In this document: positions 26,866 through 38,014 of the stretch, one piece after another
How positions within the stretch are numbered: position 1 is the first letter of the stretch
Layout: each line of letters opens with the position of its first letter
Source: Margaritifera margaritifera
Lineage: Eukaryota; Mollusca; Bivalvia; Unionida; Margaritiferidae
DNA: 64,000 nucleotides
Assembly (NCBI GenBank): GCA_029931535.1
Contig: JAQPZY010001692.1
Coordinates: 124,001-188,000, forward strand
Direction: 5' to 3'
Made by a program: the position numbers and the translations under genes
Notes under the pieces: model-generated
Database searches by the model: none
Told to the model about the DNA's origin: nothing
The model's input: the letters and a program-made list of their open reading frames with translations, nothing else

Positions 26866-27219
26866 GATAGTATTAAATACTTTTTATGACATTTGAAGTT
26901 ATGCTATTCTTTTAGACTCTCTAGTGTCTGTTTGATAGCTGGTATATGTTTTTAGTTTACTGCCGATACAAATTTACTGTAAACAAGTACATGGTTCACT
27001 GTAGATACCATAAATGAGGTCAAGTCTTCAGAAGTGCTTCCATTGAGTGGTTTACCAATGAATGCATGTATTATCATTTATTTTGAAGTGCCATCAAGCC
27101 CTTTTTGTTTCATCTACTAGAGAGATCTTCACAGTGTTTAAAATTCATATCATAAATCTGAGAAATATCTGGACCGGAGATAAAGTGATAATTTACAACC
27201 CCGTTATATCGCTTGTACG
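26866..27219. other. Intron 3 sequence
   Basis: Nothing supported. Confidence 0.4.
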
Positions 27220-27420
27220 CTGCCTTGGCAAGCCAATATCATAGGCTGGTAACTAATAAAATATGCGTCTCCCAATTGGTTAGTCTATGACGTAACCCGC
27301 ACAAAAGCGACGTCATAACCATAACGGTTTGTTTAGACACTTACCCGTGAACTGCAGTGTTTGGTTGGTAGCTTCGCATTGGGGTGTGCATACTTTGATA
27401 AAAGCATACTCCTCAACGTG
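27220..27420 (+). repeat. Dispersed repeat, copy B, with CRE-like site
   Basis: Pair of 17085-17285. Contains GCGACGTCATAACC and TATGACGTAACC at the equivalent place, then AACTGCAGTG and TTGGTAGC. Confidence 0.65.
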
Positions 27421-28079
27421 CGTTACCTCCCTTTAGAATGATAATACCACTGCCACAATGTTGTACATTTGGTGGTAAAATGCCACCTCAAGAAAATTGC
27501 ATGCTTTGATAACTGCATCACACTCGACCATACTGCATTTTCTTCGATCTTTTCTCTACAGTGGCTTAACTGCAGGATGTGAAGATAAGGTTTAGATGAC
27601 CCTGGGATCAAAACATCCTTCAGGCAGCGATATATTCTGAAAGAGTATGAGCTATGAGGGCATTCGGAACTACCTCGGCTATTTCTGCGTGACAAAAATA
27701 TGCCTCGGATGTAATTCGGACCAGTAATTTACACAAAAACTATCCATTTTGTTCGCCGGAAATATCTCCGCAAAGATAGAAACCCAATCTATTCGGACCA
27801 CCTCGGCTATTTCAACGATTTAATTGACTGTACGAATGATCAAAAAGGCGCGAATGAAAACAATAGTTCGACTATTCGTAACTTCTTAGTGGTTCGAATG
27901 GCAGCTATCGACATACTGTACATTCGAGGAATGATCCGCAAGATTGACCTCGAACATGCGAATGATGTGATGAGCGTGCAAAGTGCGGAGATTCCGTACT
28001 TTTACTAAGCTGGAGGATATTATAGTTATATGTGGCCTCACGAGCACCGGAGGCGTGACGCCGTTGTGAGAGAACCCCA
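27421..28079. other. Intron 3 sequence, probable old repeat
   Basis: The phrase ACCTCGGCTATTTC occurs at about 27670 and 27802 next to ATTCGGA, suggesting a decayed element. No ORF is recognised. Confidence 0.35.
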
Positions 28080-28730
28080 TTTAACGGTGCTATGGGGTAC
28101 CAAAAGTGTCAAAACTGTCAGTACCGTTGCAAAGGTATCCAAATATGTTTGGAACGGTATACAATTATGGTTGCATTGCAAAATTGTTAACACTGGTGTC
28201 GTATAAACAATATTTATATTTGTTGCAACAGTGTCAATATACCGTTGCAATGTAATTCGCCTGTTGTTGCAATAATATTCACCTACCGTTGCAGTGATAT
28301 TCGAATATAGGTGCGATTACATTTTAGGTTGTTGTAACAGTTTATTTTAACGTTACAGTGGTAATTTCAGCGTTGGGACGATACAAATTACGGTAACAGC
28401 GGTAGCATTACCATTGCACTGGTAAAAAATAATTTTAGCGTTGTGACGATAAAAATTACAGTTCCAATGGTGATATTAATGCTGCAACGATAAAATATAC
28501 CGTTGCAGCAACAACAAAAACAAAAAAAAAACAACTTTGAATAGTTATTTAAATATCGTTATAAAGATTATAAATAACGCTGCAACCGAAACCTGTGTTA
28601 AAATACCGTTATAATGGTAAGTTGTATTGTTGCAATTAAAAAAAAAAATGTCGTTCCATTGAAAGACTTAGTGTTGCATTGATAATTTGATGCTGTTGCA
28701 ATGACGCCAGTTGTTTTGATCCTTTTGGTA
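28080..28730. repeat. Highly degenerate repeat of ACCGTTGCAATGGTA-like words
   Basis: Words such as ACCGTTGCAA, CGTTGCAGTG, GTTGCAACGG and CGTTACAGTGG recur roughly every 20-30 bp on both strands, with no fixed period. It looks like an old minisatellite or a cluster of palindromic motifs. Confidence 0.55.
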
Positions 28731-28867
28731 CAACATACAGTGCAATCGTTTAAACTCAGATATTCAAATAAAGTTTTTTTTTAAAAAAAAAAAAAAGAGA
28801 ACAACAATATGTCCAGCGACAGAGCCATCATTAATGTTATTGTAGAAGAGCCTGATCAGACTTTAAG

Positions 28868-29095
28868 AAGCCAGGGTGGGTTAGGCCGGGTCAGTGGAGC
28901 AACTTGGGTCCACAGTCATGGTGGGTTAGGCCTGGTCAGAGGAGCCACTTAGGTCCCCAGACATGGTTCAGGTCGGATCAGAGGAGCAACTTGGGTCCCC
29001 AGTCATGGTTGGTTAGGCCTGGTCAGAGGAGCAACTTAGGTCCCCAGTCATGATGAGTTAGGCTGGGTCAGAGGACTTAGGTCCCCAGTCAAGGT
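28868..29095 (+). repeat. About 57-bp tandem repeat, 4-5 copies
   Basis: Blocks GGTTAGGCCTGGTCAGAGGA and GCAACTTAGGTCCCCAGTCA. GC-rich against the surroundings. Confidence 0.92.
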
Positions 29096-29439
29096 CCAAG
29101 AACAAAGTTCAAAACAGGGGACAATGACCAATAACAGTACAAATTTTATAGGGTTTATTGTAGGTGGGGGTTGGGATAGAGGTTTACACTGTTCCAGTCT
29201 AAATCTAAATCTGGCACAGTTTGAATCTGCCGCCGAGTTTCTTGTGATTTTGGTTGTCTTTGACACTTGAAAATACTGCATAATCACAATTTCGTATCAT
29301 ACATGCTATTAACTATAATAGAATTTGTTTTCTACTCCTGCAGACAATATTTGTCATTGACTTTTTAAATATCAAGTATGTATGTACTGCAGTGCTCCAG
29401 CTAAGAATCTTGGAGAACTCAAACCCACATTGTTATCAT

Positions 29440-30622
29440 CTAATAAGTCATAGCAGTCAATGAGCCCGTGTTATTGGGAAAACAAGTCATAGCAGTCACT
29501 GAGACCATGTTATTGGGAAAACAAGTTATGCAGTCAATGAGACCATGTTATTGGGAAAACAAGTCATAGTCAATGCGACCATGTTATTGGGAAAACAAGT
29601 CATAGCAGTCAATGAGCCCATGTTATTGGGAAAACAAGTCATAGCAGTCAATGAGCCGGTGTTATTGGGAAAACAAGTTATACAGTCAATGAGACCATGT
29701 TATTGGGAAAACAAGTCATAGCAGTCAATGAGACCATGTTATTGGGGGAAAAATCATAGCAGTCACTGAGACCATGTTATTGGGAAAACAAGTCATAGCA
29801 ATCAATGAGCCCATGTTATTGGGAAAACAAGTCATGGCAGTCAATGAGTACATGTTATTGGGAAAACAAGTCATTGCAGTCAATGAGACCATGTTATTGG
29901 GGGAAAAATCATAGCAGTCACTGAGACCATGTTATTGGGAAAACAAGTCATAGCAATCAATGAGCCCATGTTATTGGGAAAACAAGTCATGGCAGTCAAT
30001 GAGCCCATGTTATTGGGAAAACAAGTCATTGCAGTCAATGAGACCATGTTATTGGGGGAAAAATCATAGCAGTCGCTGAGACCATGTTATTGGGAAAACA
30101 AGTCATAGCAATCAATGAGACCATGTTATTGGGAAAACAAGTCATGGCAGACACTGAGACCATGTTATTGGGAAAACAAGTCATTGCAGTAAATGAGCCT
30201 ATGTTATTGGGAAAACAAGTCATAGCAGTCACTGAGATCATGTTATTGTGAAAACAAGTCATAGCAGTCACTGAGCCCATGTTATTGGGAAACAAATCAT
30301 AGCAGTTACTGAGACCATGTTATTGGGAAAACAAGGCATAGCAGTAAATGAGCCCATGTTATTGGGAAAACAACTCATAGCAGTCAATGAGACTATGTTA
30401 TTGTGAAAACAAGTCATAGGAGCAAATGAGCCCATGTTATTGGGAAAACAAGTCATAGCAATCAATGAGTCCATGTTATTGGGGAAAAAGTCATAGCAGT
30501 CACTGAGACCATGTTATGGGGAAAACAAGTCATAGCAGTCACTGAGATCATGTTATTGGGAAAACAAGTCATAGCAGTAAATGAGCCCATGTTATTGGGA
30601 AAACAAATCATTGCAGTCACTT
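29440..30622 (+). repeat. 39-bp minisatellite, about 30 copies, in intron 3
   Basis: The unit has CATGTTATTGGGAAAACAAG and TCATAGCAGTCAATGAGAC. Variants such as GGGGGAAAAA recur every few units, a sign of higher-order duplication (29740, 29900, 30055). The minus-strand ORFs of CFPNNMGS repeats are artefacts. Confidence 0.97.
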
Positions 30623-31187
30623 TTCTGGCGGCGACGGCATCGTCGATAATTTGTTTAAGTTTTGGTTTTAATTTTCTTATACATATTTCTAAATTCCTTT
30701 ATTGACTTTGTTCATACTTAGCGTGATTCATTATGAAACTAATACAATTCATTCTAAGACATGCTATCTTTCACCCTTTGATCTTAAGAACACTGCCACA
30801 GTCATAGATAATTTGCGTTTTTAACTTAAGATTTTGGATACAGTTCTCTGCTACACGATTAACAAATTAGGAGACACAGATTTTACTCGTTACCGGCCGA
30901 TGATACTGGCTTGTTAATTTAATCCGAGTGCCAGTGAAATGTAAGTTGATTGGTAACGATACATCGGCAGTACATGATGGTAGGTTGTGAGGAAAGGTCG
31001 TGTTTTATTAGGATTTTAACTGCAACCTCCAATCTACGAGCCGTGTAATGATAGAGACAAATGCACTTATAAGTGGTTATGTTTCATTTTTCTACAGGTT
31101 GTGACCGGAAAAGAGGTGTATGTGTTTATTACAGCACGTGTAATTATTATCTTGAATATGGTCGATATAATTTTTTCTTATTTACAG
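30623..31187. other. Intron 3, last part
   Basis: AT-rich sequence up to the exon 4 acceptor. A TTTCTACAG at about 31089 precedes the used one but gives no exon with the right phase. Confidence 0.4.
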
Positions 31188-31267
31188 ACAATATAATCAT
31201 TCCAAATGTACCAGGCAGCTCGAGAGCTATGATAGAAGGGACACCAATAACTATAGAGACAGCAATA
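31188..31267 (+). CDS. MINDY4B: MINDY-4B-like gene, coding exon 4 (entry to MINDY-3/4 domain)
   Basis: The acceptor is tttacag|ACAATA and the donor is GCAATA|gtaagt. It encodes residues 84-110 (phase 1 to 0); codon 84 is completed as Asp with exon 3. The end reads GTPITIETAI and runs directly into ELRHVVLGST of exon 5. In MINDY-4 proteins this junction is the start of the catalytic-type domain (formerly DUF4205): a 'pro-Ile-x-Leu' strand followed by a helix and a (L/F)GS motif. The match is pattern recognition, not a computed alignment. Confidence 0.8.
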
Positions 31268-31598
31268 GTAAGTCTTGAAAAATAATTTCATATTCTCTAA
31301 TATTGCTAGTAATTAAATATATGAAATAAATGATTGGTATTGTTTAAAGTTTTAAATTATATATCTCAAAAGGATAATTATGTAACTCTGAATATGAAGT
31401 GTCCAAATTCTATCAGATTAAGTTTGTCAGTTAAAATAAGTTGTTTCAGATGCTGTGTCCTGAACGGACTGTGTACATACATTGTTACTCTTATTGTTTA
31501 TTAATAATAGTAGCATTATTACTATTATTATTAAATTTCAATATATTATGGATTTTAATTGACCTCTTGGCTTAGTGCAGCATATGTCAGTTAATAAA

Positions 31599-31599
<1 letters not shown>

Positions 31600-31690
<91 letters not shown>
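31600..31690. repeat. (TA)n microsatellite
   Basis: About 45 TA units in intron 4. Confidence 0.98.
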
Positions 31691-31694
<4 letters not shown>

Positions 31695-31807
31695 TTCAAT
31701 TGAACCACAGCCCAATCTACTGGTAATCACTCAGATTGGTGTGAATGTGTACCTGACTGTATTGTACAGGTACAGTTTGGTAGTCAGACAGGTGTGGGCC
31801 ACATTAA

Positions 31808-31925
31808 CAGTTTTGGTTATATAGCATTTACATTGACAGTTTTGGTTATATAGCATTTACATTGACAGTTTTGGTTATATAGCATTCACATTGACAGTTT
31901 TGGTTATATAGCATTTACATTGTCA
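31808..31925 (+). repeat. 29-bp tandem repeat, 4 copies
   Basis: The unit carries TTTTGGTTATATAGCATTTA and CATTGACAG. Confidence 0.95.
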
Positions 31926-32500
31926 GCTCTTTATAACTCAGAATTTTTCTGTCCAATATTCATAAAATTTTCGCAATCTTTACTAAAATATATTCTGTTA
32001 ATCATCATAGGGGTTTTTTCACGCCAAAAGATGCTGATTTTTCTAAAAATAAATAGTTGTAGTAATTAGAGGGCGGAACCAGGAATATCGTTGGGGTGGG
32101 GTGGGGTGCGTAAACAAGTAGACAAGAGGGTCTGTGGGATGGAGCACCCGGTGGGACAGAAGGGGCAAAGTCCCCAAAAGCTCCTGCATTTTAATCGTTT
32201 CCAGGGCGTAGTTTTAACTGTCTAATTGTATAAAAAAAAAAGAAAGTTACTCTAGGAAACGTTCCGGTTGATTCACGCCCTTTTTTTTGGGGGGGGGGGG
32301 GGTCGCGTCCTAGATCTCTAACTGCCTTTGTCTCCGTGTCTTATGTCTATTCTTTTGTCTCTCCACTGTATAAATTCCTTGTTAGTTTTTACATTTGCAA
32401 AATATAATAATGCATGGCAGCCAGTAGACGTGGCAGATATTTGGATTATTTTCCTAGAAATCTTTCAATGTTTAAAATATTTTGTTTTCTTATTTTTCAG
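31926..32500. other. Intron 4, last part
   Basis: 32080-32300 is G-rich, with GGGGTGGGGTGGGGTG and a T/G homopolymer pair at about 32281-32302; possibly an old element. No gene. Confidence 0.4.
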
Positions 32501-32620
32501 GAGTTGAGACATGTGGTTCTGGGCTCCACTGTACACTCATTCAGCAAGGAATGGCGCAAGTCAGGTCTAATGTTCCATGATCTTGCCTCAGCATGGGCCT
32601 ATGGACTGCAGACGTTGAGG
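32501..32620 (+). CDS. MINDY4B: MINDY-4B-like gene, coding exon 5 (core domain with catalytic-Gln position)
   Basis: The acceptor is tttttcag|GAGTTG and the donor is TTGAGG|gtgagt. It encodes residues 111-150, phase 0 to 0. Visible family hallmarks are ELRHVVLGS (helix plus LFGS-like motif), the FSKEWRK segment (the F-x-x-EW-K signature of MINDY-4) and YGLQTLR. Gln147 in YGLQ sits where MINDY enzymes have the oxyanion-hole Gln, six residues before the nucleophile. This is the most diagnostic exon together with exon 6. Only 1.2 kb separates it from exon 4, while a 19-kb intron follows. Confidence 0.85.
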
Positions 32621-32809
32621 GTGAGTCAGGAATTTCGTGTAGAGAATGAAAATTGATCTTCATTTTGATGCATGTTGCAATTTATGAAAAACTGACGATC
32701 TCTCAGTGTATGTCAGTTGTATTATATTTTGCTTCAGTCAGATCCATTCTAAAACAGGTTGACAACATGTTTTAAAGATGGAGCAAGACATTGGTATGCC
32801 TCTGAGGGT

Positions 32810-32846
<37 letters not shown>

Positions 32847-32861
32847 GTGTGTGTGTGTGTG
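32810..32861. repeat. (GT)n microsatellite
   Basis: About 25 GT with one GC interruption. Confidence 0.97.
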
Positions 32862-33614
32862 TAGCATATTGTTGTGCTGCTGTCATCCGTATCATGCCAT
32901 AAACATCTTCTATTTGTATACCCAAATTACTCGAAACTACAGCCACTTTGTTCGGGTTACTCAGATTTTCCTTACTGTGCTTCACAGTGTGAAGGCTGTC
33001 TGCGGCCATGCTGCGTTAGAAGGACTACTGTCATTAAATAACATTACTAATTTACAGGTAATTACACGTCTTGAGTTATACACTAGGTCTTGACTGTGGC
33101 GTATAAAGAATGAAATTTATGTTTAATGTACTTGTTATAATTAAACCCGAAAACCACGTTAAAAAAAACCATATAAAATCCTTTTTTCTGCAAAGATTTG
33201 TTGTTACAAATTAACGAATTTACGGGAATCTCCTTCAAAAAAGATAGATAAAAAGTATTTGCAAGTCTGATTTACATCGTCAAATTAAGGTTGCACTAAG
33301 AAAATAGTTCCAATATTATTCGCTATTGTTAAACTCATATTGCTCAAAAATGCATATTTTGATACTATTTCACAACATTTTCTGTTTACTTTATCTATTA
33401 CCATAATTAACATGGTTTATTCTTCGAGATTACATGCCATAAATTACCATGCGCATTAATATTTCAATTTGACAACATGTCAAAGTCGTTTCATAAAATA
33501 TTAAAATACAAATTTGAGGTAGGTCCACTGTGAAGTTTTAATTTAAGTAATAAACCAGGGTCAACTTCAGAACGAGGGTTGATCAGGCGATTTGTTATTT
33601 CGCTTCATTATGCC
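32862..33614. other. Intron 5 sequence
   Basis: The ORF at 32815-33093 has donor- and acceptor-like words but no phase-compatible exon; AT-rich otherwise. Confidence 0.4.
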
Positions 33615-33798
33615 TTTTGGCGTAGCAAGAAGTTCTGCCCCCCCCCCCCCCATTCCCTACAAAACTTAATTCTGGTGCCCCCTCCCAATAAAGAAAATTG
33701 TTTGATGGGAATTTTGGGCCCAGCAGGGCCTGCACCATCCCCCCATCCCCACCCCGCCGCCAGTTGCGGGGGTTGTTTGGATGGTTGATACGCCACTG
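33615..33798. mobile_element. About 184-bp MITE related to 2265-2439
   Basis: The right end GATACGCCACTG is the inverse of CAGTGGCGTATC; the left end reads TTTTGGCGTAGC. Flanks ATTATGCC and GTTATGCG share 6 of 8 bases. The C-rich interior resembles the 2.3-kb MITE. Confidence 0.65.
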
Positions 33799-33894
33799 GT
33801 TATGCGAAGAAAGATAGGCTCATTTGTCTTTTCCTAACTTGACGCTCACCATCTCATTTCCCCCCCCCCCCCCCAGTCGCTTCAATCAATTAAA

Positions 33895-33962
33895 GGGGCA
33901 ATATATGCTTGTGTGTAGTCAATATATGCTTGTGTGTAGTCAATATATGCTTGTGTGTAGTC
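33895..33962 (+). repeat. 21-bp tandem repeat, 3 copies
   Basis: The unit is CAATATATGCTTGTGTGTAG plus T, perfect in three copies. Confidence 0.95.
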
Positions 33963-34254
33963 AACTTTGTTGCTGATTCGGGAGTTATGTATGTCTGCAG
34001 TTATGATTTGATCTACAAGATTTTTCAAAGAATTCACACAGTGCCTTCCGTGATCTGAATATGCAGGGATGGTATACGGTGCATTTGTAGCCCTTTGCGT
34101 ACATCTCAATAAATGGTTGGGTTTTTTTGTTGTTTTTTTTAACTGAGTATTAGTAAAGAAAAATAAATCTATTCATTGCTTGGTTTTGTTTTATAAGAGT
34201 ACTGGCATGACGACTGTCAGTTTTCAATTACCGTTGATATTTATTTTCCTGGCT

Positions 34255-35695
34255 CGTGATAGTGTCGAGGTTTATGTGCCCTTCTTGGCCATTACACCAT
34301 GTATTTTGGTTTGGTTTGGTTTTATGGGTTTAACGCCGTTTTTCAGCACATGATAGGCTATACATGGAAGAACCCGGGTAAATCCCGGGAAGAACCACCG
34401 ACCCACGGGAAGCTACTGGCAAGCTGTCTCACATAACCACATTGGCCAAGCCCAAGACTAGAACCCACGCGAACAGAGGTGAGATGGCAGTGATCGGTAA
34501 AGGCGAGCGCCTTAGAGCACTCGGCCACCCGGGGCCCCCCTTGTATTTTGGCCATACGACATCAAATTAACACAGCAAAAACTATTCATTGTAATTAATT
34601 TTAACTGATAGGAGTATCTAGATTACAGTATTAAAATTACAATTAGGTAAAAAAAAAAAACAACTACCATTTAAACAAGCAATTTAATTTTTTTTTTTTT
34701 TTTTTTTTGGGGGGGGGGGGTAAAACTTTACCAGAAAATGACTAAGTCAAAAACATTTCAAACTGTTTTGAAACAACCCCTATAAATGTACATGACAGCA
34801 CATGCACAGGTGTCCTCACACCAAAGTTTTCATCTATTCAAACAATAGTGGTCACTGATATTACTGATGAGTAATCTTAAATTTAGAAGTACAATATTTG
34901 GGGGGTTAATTCAAAGCTAACTGTGAATCTTTTGGACTTTGTAAATTTTTGGTTAAGTTTTGAAAATTAAAAATAAAATTAAATTGCTTGTTCTAGTGGC
35001 AGTTAATTAAGGTTTAAGTGTCCTTCTTGGTCATGGCACCATGTATTTTGGCCATATGACTTCCATGGAGCACATCAGAAACTATACATTGTAATTAATT
35101 TTAACTGATAGGAGTACCAAGATTTCATTGTTTTAATTACAAATAGGTATAAATAGTTTATCATCTGCTACTAGAAAAAGCTTTTAATTTTTTTTTTTTT
35201 TTTTTTTTTTATAGTTTTTTTAGTTTTAAAATCTTCACAAAAAATTGACCAAATTAAAAAGATCAAAATTTTGATTTTGAATTATCTCCCTAAACATGTA
35301 GTTGTAAAATTGAGATTACGCTTCCATAACATCAGTGGTCACTGAACACCACGATGTGAAGACACCTGTGCATGTGCTCTCATGTACTATTGGGGTTGTG
35401 TCAATTGTTTTCAAATGTTTTCGACTTCGTCATTTTCTGGTGAAGTCTTAGAAACTAACAAAAAATAAATTGCTTCTTTAAGTGGCAGTTGATTTAATAT
35501 ATTTTTTTTACCTATTTCTAATTATAATACTATAATCTAGGTATTCCTATCAGTTAAAATTAATTACAATGCATAGTTTCTGCAAAGATTAATTACAATG
35601 CATAGTTTCTGCTGTGCCCATGTAAAGTCATATGGGCAAATTACATTGTGTAATGACCAAGAAGGGCACATAAACCTTAAACAGAAGTTTGCATT
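34255..35695. repeat. Compound foldback repeat (A-B-A-B arms)
   Basis: Left-facing and right-facing copies of one sequence alternate. Forward arm from TTATGTGCCCTTCTTGG (34272) to about 34870; reverse piece about 34870-35000; forward again from 35010; reverse from about 35325 to CCAAGAAGGGCACATAAACC (35666). Shared words are CATTGTAATTAATTTTAACTG, GATAGGAGTA and GCACATGCACAGGTGTC. It is non-coding and could form long hairpins. Confidence 0.8.
34310..34541 (-). mobile_element. tRNA-derived SINE inserted in the foldback arm
   Basis: On the minus strand it starts with a Ser/Leu-tRNA-like head (GTGGCCGAGTGCTCTAAGGCG as A box, GGTTCTAGTC as B box) and ends GGCGTTAAACCC and an ACCAAACCAAACC tail. 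The direct repeat TGTATTTTGG flanks it (34300-34309 and 34542-34551). The sibling arm at about 35040 has the uninterrupted site. Confidence 0.9.
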
Positions 35696-36329
35696 TAACC
35701 TTGTGGATTTCATAATTTAAAACAACAACAACAACAACAAAACATTATTTTCTGGCATTATAAAAAGTATTTCAACTGTTTTTACTATTCTGAATTTTTA
35801 CCTTCGTCACATCAATTAGTGCCATTAACAAATCCGTCGGATTTAAGAGATAACACAATTGACACAACAACAAGAACAACAACAAACAAAACATGTACCC
35901 ACAACAATGCACTGTAAAGTCGTTTAAGTGCAATTATTTATGGTTTTTATTGAGAGTATTCCATTATCTTCGTTGTGTGTTATTATGGTTCTTGCATTTT
36001 TGTGCTTATTTCGAAAGAAATTAATAACTCTCGTGAAATTAATATTTTTTTAAACTAAATTTTTGGTGAGGCTCCCTAAAGTTTTCTTTACTGATTTAGT
36101 TCTATATATTTCATTTGAAATTGGCACACACCTGAACTACTACTACTACTACTAATAATAATAACAACAACAATAACACTAATAATGGAATAAATAATAA
36201 TAAAAATAATAATAATACAATTAGTATTATTACTAGTAATTAGTTGTAGTGGGTGTAGTAATAATAGTGGCAGCAGTGGTAGTGGTAGAATGGTATGCAT
36301 GTAATGCAGTACAGGTAAGTCTTTCAATG
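35696..36329. other. Intron 5 sequence with short simple repeats
   Basis: (ACA)n near 35721 and 35867, and a mixed ACT/AAT trinucleotide tract at 36135-36290. No gene. Confidence 0.5.
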
Positions 36330-37432
36330 AAGTTTACCTGGGAGCATTGCATAATAGTACATAATCAAACGTGTGATTCACGGGAGCATTGATTAATAGT
36401 ATATAATTAAACACGTGTGATACATAGGAGCATTGCATAATAGTACATAATCAAACACATGTGATACCTATGAGCATTACATAATAGTACATAATCAAAC
36501 ACATGTGATACCTATGATCATTGCATATTAGTACAAAATCAAACATGTGTGATACCTGGGAGCATTGCATAATAGTACATAATCAAACACATGTGATACC
36601 TGGGAGCATTGCATAATAGTACATAATCAAACATGTTTAATACCTGGGAACATTGCATAATAGCACATAATCAAACGGGTGTGATACCTAGGAGCATTAC
36701 ATAAATGTACATAATCCAACATGTGTGATACATGGGAGCATTACTAGTACATAATCAAACATGTGTGATACATGGGAGCATTACTAGTACATACTCAAAC
36801 ATGTGTGATACATGGGACCATTACTAGTACATAATCAAACATGTGTGATACATGGGAGCATTACTAGTACATAATCAAACATGTGTGATACACGGGAGCA
36901 TTACTAGTACATAATCAAACATGTGTGATACATGGGAGCATTACTAGTACATAATCAAACATGTGTGATACATGGGAGCATTACTAGTACATACTCAAAC
37001 ATGTGTGATACATGGGAGCATTACTAGTACATAATCAAACATGTGTGATACATGGGAGCATTACTAGTACATAATCAAACATGTGTGATACATGGGAGCA
37101 TTACTAGTACATAATCAAACATGTGTGATACATGGGAGCATTACTAGTACATAATCAAACATGTGTGATACATGGGAACATTACTAGTACATAATCAAAC
37201 ATGTGTGATACATGGGAGCATTACTAGTACATAATCAAACATGTGTGATACATGGAAGCATTGCATAATAGTACATAATCAAACATGTGTGATACATGGG
37301 ATCATTGCATACTAGTATATAATCAAACACGTGTGATACATGGGATCATTGCATAATACTACATAATCAAACACGTGTGATACATGGGAGCATTGCATAA
37401 TAGCACATAATCAAACATGTGTGTTACCCGGT
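36330..37432 (+). repeat. 40-bp minisatellite, about 26 copies
   Basis: The unit has CATGGGAGCATTACTAGTAC and ATAATCAAACATGTGTGATA. Outer copies carry GCATTGCATAATAGTACATA instead (a few bases longer), inner copies GCATTACTAGTAC. The core is the recently amplified, more homogeneous form. Confidence 0.97.
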
Positions 37433-37609
37433 TAATAAAGGATTGTGAAGATTTACACTTGATAAGACTTCTACACGTCACGTATCGGTACATTAATATT
37501 TACATACCACATTACACACAATGATTATGACCTAACTGTTGGAAGCAATTAAAATTTGATATTCGTGTTTATATGCATATGCAGATGACCTGATTATTTA
37601 TTTTTCTTT

Positions 37610-38010
37610 AATAATTTTTTTGCACTTTAGTACTTTGAATTTCTTAGCATGATTACACAGAAATGGTCTGTAACTTGGTTCAATCAAACTTGGAAAGAAA
37701 TTTCTTAGTATAATTACACAGAAATGGTCTGTAACCTGGTTCAATCAAATTTGGAAAGGAATTTCTTAGTATGATTACACAGAAATGGTCTGTAACCTGG
37801 TTCAATCAAACTTGGAAGGAATTTCTTAGTATGATTACACAGAAATGGTCTGTAACCAGGTTCAATCAAACTTGGAAAGGAATTTCTTAGTATGATTACA
37901 CAGAAATTGTCTGTAACCAGGTTCAGCCAAACTTGGAAAGGAATTTCTTAGTATGAATACACAGAAATGGTCTGTAACCAGGTTCAATAAAACTTGGAAA
38001 GGATGTTTAT
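37610..38010 (+). repeat. 61-bp tandem repeat, 6 copies
   Basis: Blocks GATTACACAGAAATGGTCTG and GGTTCAATCAAACTTGG. It sits beside a GATGACCTGATTA block, so it likely grew inside the dispersed family at 14.6 and 24.6 kb. Confidence 0.95.
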
Positions 38011-38014
38011 ATGC

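Noticed and set aside
31089..31187. Alternative acceptor TTTCTACAG at about 31089 for exon 4
   Set aside because: With the phase required by exon 3 it inserts in-frame stops before the conserved part; the acceptor at 31187 gives a clean join.
36330..37432. Regular 40-bp repeat resembling a CRISPR array
   Set aside because: Units are adjacent tandem copies with no unique spacers; the organism is a eukaryote and no cas gene is present. The same holds for the other arrays.
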